NCBI GenBank assembly: GCA_036897625.1
Contig: JAYMTA010000775.1
Span: forward strand, 1-24,311
Length of the DNA stretch: 24,311 nucleotides
Direction of reading: 5' to 3'
From: Pelargonium cotyledonis
Taxonomy: Eukaryota > Streptophyta > Magnoliopsida > Geraniales > Geraniaceae
Both the position numbers and the translations under genes were made by a program. The notes below the pieces were generated by a model. It saw nothing but the letters and a program-made list of their open reading frames with translations. It was not told the origin of the DNA and searched no databases. Positions 11,266-21,219 of this stretch are shown one piece after another; position 1 is the first letter of the stretch, and each line of letters begins with the position of its first letter.

Positions 11266-12181
11266 ATGGGTATAGTGGAGGAGGCTCACAATGCTAAGGT
11301 TCTCGGCTCCGGCGACCAGGTCATCGTCCTCGGCCACGGCTTCGGGACCGACCAGTCGGTCTGGAAGCACCTGGTCCCTCACCTTGTCGACGACCACCGC
11401 GTCATTTTGTACGACAACATCGGCGCCGGAACCACCAACCCCGACTACTTCGACTTCGATCGCTACTCCACTCTCGAAGGCTACGCCTACGACCTCCTCG
11501 GCATTCTCGAGGAGCTCCAGGTCGAGTCCTGCATCTTCGTCGGCCACTCCGTCTCCGCCATGGTTGGAGCTATCGCCTCCATCAATCGCCCCGATCTCTT
11601 CTCCAAGATCATCATGCTCGGCGCGTCTCCGAGGTGATCTCAATTTGAACTTTCCTTAACCGCATCAGATCGACAAAACTCTCAAATCTGTAATCTGATT
11701 AGGTTTTCTGATTTTGATTTTGACTTTGTGAATTAGGTATTTGAACGACATGGATTACTACGGCGGATTCGAGCAGGAGGATCTGAACCAGCTCTTCGAG
11801 GCGATGCAGTCGAATTTCAAGGCCTGGTGCTCCGGCTTCGCGCCGCTGGCCGTCGGCGGCGACATGGAGTCGATCGCCGTTCAGGAGTTTAGCCGGACCT
11901 TGTTCAACATGAGACCGGACATAGCGTTGAGCGTGGCTCAGACCATCTTCCAGAGCGACCTGAGACACGTCCTGAGCATGGTCACGGTTCCTTGTCACGT
12001 GCTTCAAAGCATGAAGGACTTGGCCGTGCCGGTGGTGGTGTCGGAGTATCTTCACCAGAACATCGGCGGCGAGTCCATCGTCGAGGTCATGTCGTCGGAC
12101 GGTCACTTGCCGCAGCTCAGCTCGCCGGATATTGTGATTCCGGTGCTCCTCAGGCATATTCGTCAGAACATAGCAATTTGA
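11266..12181 (+). CDS. KAI2: KAI2 copy A: karrikin/KAI2-ligand receptor, alpha/beta hydrolase, two exons
   Basis: Exons 11266-11633 and 11737-12181, joined across a 103-bp GT-AG intron that splits the Arg123 codon, give 270 residues, the length of Arabidopsis KAI2. The protein begins [12 protein letters not shown], has the oxyanion-loop segment [12 protein letters not shown] (22-33) and the nucleophile elbow GHSVS with Ser95; Asp217 (in KDLAVP) and His246 (in DGHLPQ) complete the catalytic triad at the same numbers as in Arabidopsis. Pocket residues Phe26, Val96, Tyr124, Phe134 and Phe157 are the ancestral KAI2 type. Known role of the family: the nuclear/cytosolic receptor that binds karrikin-derived or endogenous butenolides and recruits MAX2 to degrade SMAX1-type repressors. 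The coding exons are far more GC-rich than the surroundings. This looks like the conserved, functional copy. It converges on the TPT1 gene. Confidence 0.96.
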
Positions 12182-13427
12182 TGGGTTAAATTATAAATTA
12201 ATGACCTGTGTTATTGTTGTGGATTCACTAATCATTGATTAGTGAGTTGGGAATTGTAAAATAGTGTTTAATAAATTGTTTATGGAGGTTGGATTGAGAA
12301 TTATTTACATTTGAATCTAACCCTTTTGCTCTGTTTGTGGATGTGGATTCTTCTAATTATAGAATCTTTTTATTTTATTATGTTCCATATCATGTAGAGA
12401 TAAAGTTACATGCCTTGTGTTTGTGTTAGGTTTTGTGTTGGCTCAAATTGGTGGATAGGAAATTTTTAAAACATGAGATTAAATTAAGGTGTGCTTTAGA
12501 GATTGAATATGTTTTTTTATTGCCTATATGCAATTATGTATCTTAGAACTCGCACGTGATATCTAATGTTAAACGGTTCCGTGCACTATAATAATAAGAA
12601 CAACAATAATTCAATATTCGTTCTTTTACTATAACTGAATATTTGAAGTAGAGTCCATAATTTGCGCATTTATATAACCATGTTGAACACATAAAATAAA
12701 TATATCATACAAACACAACACGATTCAACTCAACACATTTTGCACGATGGAACTAATACGTTCGACTCGACTCCATCTCATTTTATCAGAAATTATTTCC
12801 ATTATCAGAAAAAGAAATTACTATTTCTCCATTACATATTAGACAAAATAAAGTCAACTTCAATAATTGAGTTTGAATATTAGTAATTTTTTGGTATTTA
12901 CTTCCAACAAAACAAGTGGACCAAGCATGTGTTTGTCATAACTCATATCACAAGTGACAAGTGCTACGTTGGTTTTGGTGTGTGCATGATATTGTACCAG
13001 CAATTCATGTTCAACTGATAAGTAGCATAATGATATGTGCATGTGACGTGGAGGACACCAATTGTGATCTTATGACAACATTATCAAATTTGTCATAAGT
13101 CTAGAAAAATACATTTTTTGGGGTTAAAAAAATCAGTGTTTGAAGGAAAAGAAATAAACAAACAGTAAGGAATATTGTGTTAGTGTTGATTGAAAATTTA
13201 CTTATTCTAAAGTGGGGAAGTAATAATAAAAATATTTATCCAGTGGGAACAACTTTTCTAAGTTAGAAATTGTGAAGAGCCATGATAAAACTTTACCCAA
13301 AACATGGTACACCTCAAAATAAGCTAGAAACTTTAGCACATATGTTTGTCCCTTTACATCATTTGTTCAGCAATCTGTAGCATTTCCGTATGTCGAAAAC
13401 GCTATCCCGGGTTTCTATTTCGGGTTT
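12182..13427. other. Convergent intergenic region between KAI2-A and TPT1
   Basis: The 3' flanks of two converging genes. The left part is T-rich, with AATAAA-like sequence near 12270 that could serve polyadenylation of KAI2-A. The rest is AT-rich DNA with no supported gene, RNA or repeat. Confidence 0.5.
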
Positions 13428-16400
13428 CTATTTTGTAAAAGGTATCGGCTTTCTGTCCGGCCATGATTCTACCTTTTCAAAGTATCTGGTCGGCACAACG
13501 CCGCCAAAACCATCCGTCAAGATTACATCGTTGTCTGAAATGTAAATCTTCATTCCATCTGAATCAAGTAAAATAATGAACGTTAAGCATTTTACTGGTT
13601 TTTTTTCGCTAATCAATTAATTCAAACTACAGCATAAAGTAACAAGCGTGAATGAATCGGATCTTTGTATTTTGTACCTTTCAAAGCTTTTTTGGCATCA
13701 AGAAAGATCAAAACGCCAACGTCCCGCCTCATTCCTGGTAGAATCCAAGAGTTTGAAAAACAAAATGAAAAGCACTAATGATAAGTAAAAACATATAACA
13801 CAACATCCTACTTCATTGGCAAAAAACAATGTAATTTCAACAGTTTAGTCATCAGAACAAAGCTCAATGAAAGAGTTACGATATAATTCTTTACAGAGTC
13901 ACACTCCCTCTGTTTTTGATTGTCCGTTAGACTTTAGAATATAAATTTGACCAAGACTCCATTTAAAAAAGAGTCATCATCTAAGAAGAATTTGGTAAGT
14001 TAATGAAATTCTCCAATCATCCACATATTAAACGATTATACACACAGAATCATTTTTATTTCATTTTTCCTTCTTTAAAAGCCTAACTAAGATTTGGCTC
14101 GTCCTAGCACATACGAGCCTAACGAAGGAGAAGATTCTATGTTGATTATGAAAGCTCCGACTAAAATTTTAACATGCACAAATACCCCAAAACCTTTGAT
14201 AGATGAAAATCAAAGCATTCAGCTTCATTACATCTTTTACTCGCAAATCTACGAAAATATCATACGGTGCCTTCACATCTCACTCATTCTAAATGTATAG
14301 ACAAACAAAGAGATGTAAGCAGAAAACTATTTCCATTTTCGACAATTAAAGTTAAGATGAAACTTGTCATCATATAAATTTACTGAAGATGCATGGGTTT
14401 TGAGACAACTCATCATGTACTTTGCCTATTTCCAGTTTTGGGAGTTACTTTGTCTCTATTGCCCCTCGAGATTTTTTTCTTTATTTGTCTATATTCGAAA
14501 TTAAGAAGCAAAATCATCATTTTTTCGAAAACCAAACTTGTGAATGGTCAAATGAATATATAGAGATCTCCTAAAATATCTTACCACTAATTATTTTGCC
14601 ATCTATTGGCAAGCCAGATGAAAAGTGCACATGCAATCTTGTCATTCTTTTTAAACCGGACTCCAAAATTGATTTCAGATTCTTCCTAAAGGTCCCATGT
14701 ACGCACACTGCATAACAAATAAAAAACATGGTTATTATAAACCAAACCTTCTGTTCGACAAGAAAAATAAAATACATGTGGAAATAGTTTACCAGGAATC
14801 TCGTCAGCAGACTGAATTTGTTTTAATAAGCTTTCAGACTTAACTTTCTGTTGAGTACGCCACAAATATCTAAATTAGTGCAAACACATTGAAATGCTAT
14901 GTTCAACCACACGAATCATGGAAAACAGAGGAGAGAGGGAGGAACTTAACGATGAATAGAACTACAAGTAAAAAAATAAATCATATACAGTAATGACAAG
15001 GATTTATTCTATATGCGGTGACCTATACGGTGCATATAGTACTGGTGCACTGAAATCATGTTCATGCCTCAAAAGAAACGGAGTAACTCTATCAATTATC
15101 AAAGGATCAATATCTCACCTTCACTGTATGGCCTTGGTTTGCACGTATTAAAAGCTCCCCATTTTCATGAATAAGGTTGAACCTTTGCTTACTATTTTCT
15201 CTAACAGCCTGGAAAAAGGAGCATTTAATAACCAAAATGTTGCATGATTTCTGTAATAGCATTTTTTGTAAGATGCAAAATACAACAATACATATTTTTG
15301 TTAAATGTTAAGAAAAATGATTAATTACAAAGAGAGAAAAAAGAGAGAATAATATGCATTGAGAAACTTATAGGACTAGAAGAAAACAGGGCATGTCACA
15401 ATGGGACTATCAAGTGAAAAGGGCATCACTTCACACGTTGCTAAATATGTTTAGGTATCAAGACAAACCTTTTAAACAATTATCATACAAAAGAGAAAGA
15501 TTTGAAGGCAACAATCAGACCTAAATGATAAAAACAATGGATACTAGCAAATCTTATATGGTTGATGCACATCTATTTTTGTAATTGACGATGCTCAAGT
15601 GCACAACATCCTTCTACAATCACATTCTATAAATAATGATAGGATACTATAGTGAGTGAAGCTAATACATTCTTTAATCTTTTGAGATTCTGGTTTTAAA
15701 TACTAACACAAATACATATGAAACCTCCTCGTCCTCAATATTGGTGATCAATCAAACGATCATAAATTGCAGATACAAGAAGAAAAAAAAAGTTTTTAAT
15801 GATAGACAAACATTCGTACTGATCAAACAAAGCTTTGGAACATTTGAAATACGCTTCCATCAAGAGAAAAGAGCAAGAAAAGAGGGAACAAAAAGAGATT
15901 AAATATGGATATGAATGCTTGGATTACATATGAACATCTGAACCAAAAATGAAAGATGCAGGTTTCGGAACACCATTAACTGAGGCTCTACTTCTTTTAA
16001 TGGGGAAAATGCACTAATACTATATTGTGCAAAGCGACATTATATCACATAGATTACAATGAAAGTAGAAACCCGTTCAAAACATTTTCAAAGAGAGCAT
16101 TATCACAAACAGAGGATCCACTTCTCATATATGCTTTGCTTAAATGACATTATTGACAAAACAAATGTAGAAGAGAAAAGAAGTATGTTACTGAACTAAC
16201 CGCCCTAATATCATCAACTGTGTGCGATCTTAATGGAACATTAGCAATTGCTTTCATCTTCAAATGGAGTATATCTTGAACTTTCACATAACCATCAGTA
16301 CGTATATTTAAGTTCCACTCAGAGGCCTTATGCCGCAAAACTACTGTTCTGAAACGATATATTAAAAGTTGTTCAGTAAAAACTTGAAAGTTCAGCTGCG

Positions 16401-16923
16401 TTAGTTCATGCCAATTAAAAGGTAGGTATCTTGAACTACACCCAAGGAGAACAAAGGAAACTAGATCTTTCTCTCAGTTGAGCTTGGCAATCTTGGTGAA
16501 TTCCTTATATGAGTCGAAAACCCAAAACCGCAAAACAAGACAGCAGCAGTAGTTAAAACAATAAAGCAAGATATGTTTGTGCTTACAGGAGTCTTCCTAG
16601 AGCACTAATCTTCCCTTCATGTTCACGACCACCACGATGCACTCTTGATCTTTTTCCATTACTGTTCTTCATATCTAAAAACAAGTCCTCTACCACCACT
16701 GACCACACCATAAAGTTAATCAACCAAATTGTACTGATTATACACCAAATATCTTTGTTTTGTTGCCAATAAAATTAAGTAAATTCTACAAGTCTAGGAC
16801 AAGTACATGAAGCATGAACTTTTTCTAACTCTCTTTCATGGCAACCAAACAGACTGAGAGAATATTACCTTCTATAGGAGCTAGATAAAGCAGAGAACGA
16901 GGAGCTGATGTAGTTTGTTTCAT
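13428..16923 (-). CDS. TPT1: tRNA 2'-phosphotransferase (Tpt1/KptA family), eight coding exons
   Basis: Coding exons in order on the minus strand: 16923-16869, 16698-16587, 16348-16201, 15208-15119, 14847-14793, 14707-14585, 13734-13678, 13558-13428. All junctions are GT-AG and phases agree, giving 256 residues. Motifs: LRHKASEWNLNIRTDGYV (60-77) with the family's Arg-His pair at 61-62; NSKQRFNLI; LLIRANQGH; VHGTFRKNL with His157 of the HGT motif; RLHVHFSSGLP; ISGMRRDVGVLIFLD; YISDNDVILTDGFGGVVPTRYF; SWPDRKPIPF near the end. The enzyme moves the splice-junction 2'-phosphate of ligated tRNA to NAD+, the last step of the plant and fungal tRNA splicing route (family knowledge). The start in exon 16945-16869 is the first ATG after a putative leader intron; Met28 is a possible alternative. 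It sits between two KAI2 copies on the opposite strand. Confidence 0.93.
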
Positions 16924-16945
16924 CCACCAAATTAGAGCAAAGGGC

Positions 16946-17840
16946 CTGGTGAGAAAAGAAGAGTGCATAAGGGTAGGAGATAAACCGGTTTAGTTGTAAT
17001 CCAAATATCTACACAATCAAATTCAATAGAGAATTTGTGAATTAACTAAATTAAACAATTAAACTAAGGAGGTAAACTATTGATGAATTAAGCCTAGAGA
17101 TAATGGGTTTCACACGTGTTAACTATGATTAATGACACTTTGCTAGTTCAAATCACCATCCGCTACTTCTCTCACTAACTATCCTAATTGAATTCACCTC
17201 TCAACACGCATTACTGATAGAAATTAGGTTATAAGTCATGAGTGCATTCTCCCATGTTACCTAAGCGATGAGCTTAACTCACTTGAGTCATTCCCACAAA
17301 CACAAATTAAATGCAAGCAACAGTGACCACAAATTCAATCTAATGTGACTCATGCAATTATGATAAAATATTCATATTCTATCATACATGTAATCAATCA
17401 GTACTGTACAGAGAATCACAAAACCGGAGTAGATCGAATAACATGCCTTCTTATGCTAGTGATATTTTATCATAATTGCAATAACACACAATGGATGAAT
17501 TTGTTCAATGCTTAACTACTATTTGTAAGTTCACTGAAGCAATTAAACGACCCAAGTTCTGAAAACCAGACCTGCTGAAAAATCTACTTATCAAATAAAT
17601 ATAAACAGTTTAGCCCTAAGATTTCACTTTTGTATACAGAATTTTGAGAAAAACACAAAAGAAAGCCATGGAGTAAACTTAATCAGCGCGACTTCAACAG
17701 ATAAAGAACATATATGGAGATTAACAGAAGCAGCGGGATCACCTTGACAAGTTACAATTGCTCTGGAAAACAAGAAATCGGTCGCCGACGCCAAGTTACG
17801 CCGGAGAATAGTTGCAGCGATTCTTATAGACCAGTTTTCT
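16946..17840 (-). other. Putative TPT1 5' UTR: non-coding first exon and leader intron
   Basis: Upstream of the first coding exon there is a good acceptor (TTCTTTTCTCACCAG, ending at 16946). About 800 bp further upstream, 17743 to about 17840, is a compact stretch of higher GC content, free of ATG, ending in AAG at 17743 followed by GTGATC, a plausible donor. A first exon that is entirely 5' UTR and a leader intron of 17742-16946 explain both. An AT-rich TATA-like AATAAATAC lies near 17860 on the minus strand. This is a model from splice signals and composition only; no transcript supports it here. Confidence 0.45.
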
Positions 17841-19045
17841 TACGGGTTCGGGTATGTATTTATTGACCCGGAAATTATCAGACAAATATACCTTCAAAAC
17901 ATTATGTTTTATGTGTAAAATTTGAAACCGCCCCGCCTGATTAGAGATGAGAGTCTCTGGAGGGTTCATAGAGTGAGATCTAATAATTCACATTTCGGTT
18001 CATGTTTTAATGTATCTCAAATATATGTTCGATCGAATATAAAAATTACCCAAACGTAGTTTAGTGATTTTTTTACTTAGATTTATATAGTGACATAACG
18101 GATTGGAGTGGATATGACCGATAAATCCGAATCTCTTTTGAATTAATTTCGAGTTACATTTGTAAGGTTGAACCCAAATAAATCCGATTGAAACCTTACT
18201 CGTAACTCAAAATTACCTGCACGTGTGATTGGACACCAAAACTGAAGAAAAAAAATCATTTAACAATGATCAACAAAATTATTAGTCCACGTGTATTGTT
18301 CATAGAGATGAATGCAAAGCACGTGTCTTCACTTGCAGCTGATCCACCCAATTCTCTTGCGGTGACAGTGCCATATGGCGATATGGGCACCTGTGGTCTT
18401 AGCTACTCCTACACTACAAACTTCAAGGCTCAATAACTCATAAGCACCAATTTTGTAATAGCTTCTACTTAACAAGTATAGTAATATGTGACCATCCGTT
18501 TTAAATTGTGTTATGTAAAACACGGTAAGTTTTGTTGTCACAATTCGACTTAATTATATTACATACATATTTGCAAGTTAGTTAAAACCATTAAGTTTAA
18601 ATTTTTAATCAAGAGTGCAACGTGAGTTTCTTGGTAGATTCAATTAAAAAATTGGATTGTGACTTTTTATATATGAAAGAACATATTATTGTCAATAGTT
18701 GCAAATTAAATCGAAAAATACTATCAACAATCTCGGTCTAGAGATAAAATCATAAAATTTTGAAAGAATAGTTCAAAAAAGTTAATTTTGGCACGTATCC
18801 TAAAAACAACTAGGACAACATTATCACATGATATGTCACGTTCGTGTCCAATATTCTAGTATAATTCTTAAAGCGTGTCATTTTAGTGTAAACAATTTAT
18901 CTCGAACATTCATCAAACACGTATGTATATGACTCTGTCTTTAACAATACATAAGAAATTAGAAGGAAAAAAAAAAAAAAAAGGTATCCTCTACCGTATT
19001 TAATCCAATAAACGGTGCACATCCATCAATCTCCAAGTTGCTCAA
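17841..19045. promoter_or_regulatory. Shared upstream region of TPT1 (-) and KAI2-B (+), with three G-boxes
   Basis: TPT1 and KAI2-B are arranged head to head over this 1.2 kb. Three CACGTG hexamers occur within 106 bp at 18220-18225, 18288-18293 and 18320-18325, each reading CACGTGT on the plus strand, the ABRE/G-box form bound by bZIP and bHLH factors such as HY5, PIFs and ABFs. They lie about 720-825 bp before the KAI2-B start codon and 380-480 bp before the putative TPT1 first exon. A run of 16 A (18967-18982) precedes the KAI2-B start by 63 bp. No gene was found in the region. Confidence 0.5.
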
Positions 19046-19931
19046 ATGGGGATAGTGGAGGAAGCTCACAATGTCCAGGTGGTCGTCTCCGGCGAGCGAA
19101 CCAAAGTTCCCGGCCACGGCTTCGGCACGGCCCAGTCTGTGTGGAAGCATCTGGTGGACGACCACCGCGTCGTTTTGTACGACAACATGGGCGCCGGAAC
19201 CACCAATCCCGACTACTTCGATTTCGAAAGATACTCAACTCTCGAAGGTTACGCCAATGATTTGCTCGCCATTCTCGAAGAGCTCCAGGTCGAGTCTTGC
19301 ATCTTTGTCGGCCACTCTCTCTCCGCCATGGTCGGTGTCATAGCCTCCATCATGCGACCCGACCTCTTCTCTAAAATCGTCATGATCACCGCCAATCCTA
19401 GGTTCGTAATTATATCGAACTGGTCCTTAAATCTTAATGTTCATGAAATGTTCAAATTGTTACAGTATTTATTTTGTCCATTTCAGGATGTTGAACGATG
19501 TGGATTACTACGGAGGATTCGAACAAGAGGATCTGAACCAGCTATTCGAAGCTATTCACGAAAACTACACATCATGGTGCGCTGGTTTCGCGCCACTGGT
19601 CATCGGCGCGGACATGGACTCGGTGGCGGTTCAAGAATTTTGCCGGACCTTGTTCAATATGCGACCGGACATAGCCTTGAGCGTGGCACGGACCGTGTTC
19701 CAGAGTGACACGAGGCACATACTCGGCATGGTCACGGTCCCTTGTCACATACTGCAAAGCACTAGGGACTTGGCGGTGCCGGTGTCGGTGTCCGAGTATC
19801 TGCACCGGAACCTGGGCGGCGATTCGGTGGTGGAGATCATGGCGACCGAGGGTCATCTTCCGCAGCTGAGCTCGCCGGATGTTGTGATTCCGGTGGTTGT
19901 CAAGCACATTCGTCATGATGTAACTGTGTAA
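19046..19931 (+). CDS. KAI2 copy B: diverged KAI2-like alpha/beta hydrolase, two exons
   Basis: Exons 19046-19401 and 19487-19931, with an 85-bp intron at exactly the position and phase of copy A, give 266 residues. The second exon has the same length as that of copy A (445 bp). By my count about three quarters of residues match copy A. The triad is intact: Ser91, Asp213 and His242 (95, 217 and 246 in Arabidopsis KAI2 numbering). Changes set it apart: four residues are missing after WKHL (VPHL in copy A), and in KAI2 numbering I20K, L22P and D29A flank the oxyanion loop, V96L sits beside the nucleophile, and Y124M and I193V fall in the pocket. The reading frame and splice sites are whole and most exon 2 changes are conservative, so it appears to have been kept as a protein. 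It is probably a receptor with altered ligand preference or a weakened enzyme; a gene in early decay cannot be excluded. Confidence 0.9.
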
Positions 19932-21219
19932 TATAATGCTCTTATATTTTCTTTTGAACTTCAATATTATAGTTGAAAAATGTTATTTGTTACAAATTTT
20001 GTCTATAGTCCCGTAAAAGATGTGTTCATTCATATTTGTCTAATTTATGCAACTGAATTCGAAGAAGTATAAATTGGGTTTCGTGCATGAGATGATTATA
20101 TTTCCTAGGGGCAAAATTTGGTTCCATATTCTCTTTCAAGAGGAGACATGTATTTTGTGGATATTATAGTTTTAGTAATGTAGAAGACAAAAGGAAGTGA
20201 TTTAGAAAAGCCAGAAATTGCCAAGACTCAGATATGCTGATATATGTATGGTAGAATCACGTAAAAGAAAAACGAGTGGGTTAGGTATGATATGATATGT
20301 TGTATAAGGAGATCTATATATGTTGGGTTAAATAGAAGCAAGATTTTATGTGCATTTTGTTAGGACTTTATTATAATTAGAATTGGGCAGAGGGTCTTAA
20401 TCTGAAACATATTAATGGTTGAGAATTATTCTTAAGAACCAGTGAAACTTACAACTATTTTATTCTCTAACATGCTCTTCATCTCCCATAATATATTCTC
20501 ATTTATCATCTTCATTTTTCCTCAAACTTTTCCTCTGCTTTGTGCAATCAATTTTTCTTATGATTAACACGTCATGGTAAAATATTAAACATTGAGTTAT
20601 CATGGCCCAAAGTGATTTGAGCCTACATGATTTTATTTGAAAACATGTGTGTTCTTAAAATTAAGAATGATGAAAACTTTATAAGAAATTTAAGTGTTGA
20701 AAGTTGGAGCAACTCTCTCTTACTTGAGTTTGCTCCGCTACCATTCTCTTACTTACTAGCACACGAAGCCTATATCTAACACTCACAAAAATACTCTTTA
20801 AGCAATTCGATGAGATTAAAGATTATTAATTCTTATCTATAGAATCCACTCAAAATTAGCTCATGCTTGAGTCATTTTCGAAACAGTATTTTTATTTTTC
20901 TTTCTATGAATGAAACAATTGTTTCATAAACCAAACATGTAGCAAAATTTGATTAAATTATATATTTTTGTTCTTTCAACTTTACACCTCATTGTAAATC
21001 CATATTTGATTGAGTTAGGTTTACCAAAACAAATCAGTTTTTAACTCGTTCATTTTATGGCCCCTCACATATTGAATAAATTAGAAAATATTATATTTAA
21101 ATATATGTGTTTTTCAACTTTAATTGCGATCCTGTCACCTATTGAATAAGATTAAAAATTTGAGTAACAAATTATACAATAATTGAAACGAAGAAGAAGA
21201 AGAAGACAATATATGAATA
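19932..21219. other. Convergent intergenic region between KAI2-B and the ARM/TPR gene
   Basis: AT-rich sequence with the presumed 3' UTR of KAI2-B on the left and, just before the ARM/TPR stop codon, an (AAG)n microsatellite at 21189-21206. No gene, RNA or transposon could be supported. Confidence 0.5.
21189..21206. repeat. (AAG)n microsatellite in the 3' flank of the ARM/TPR gene
   Basis: About six uninterrupted trinucleotide units begin after GAAACG. On the minus strand this is a CTT tract about 15 bases beyond the stop codon, within the likely 3' UTR. Confidence 0.85.

Noticed and set aside
11236-12189. Long antisense and other-frame open frames over both KAI2 genes and the ARM/TPR gene
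   Set aside because: These are shadows of GC-rich coding exons; they have Arg/His/Pro-rich translations and no homology.
18329-18541. Minus-strand frame of 70 codons in the TPT1/KAI2-B upstream region
   Set aside because: No recognisable motif, and it lies in AT-rich regulatory DNA; probably a chance frame.
18967-18982. A16 run upstream of KAI2-B as a sign of retroposition
   Set aside because: The gene retains the ancestral intron at the same phase, and the A run is on the 5' side, so this is a simple homopolymer.
19046-19931. KAI2-B as a pseudogene
   Set aside because: The frame is whole over both exons, the splice sites are GT-AG, the triad is intact and most changes in exon 2 are conservative. 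Decay remains possible but is not shown.
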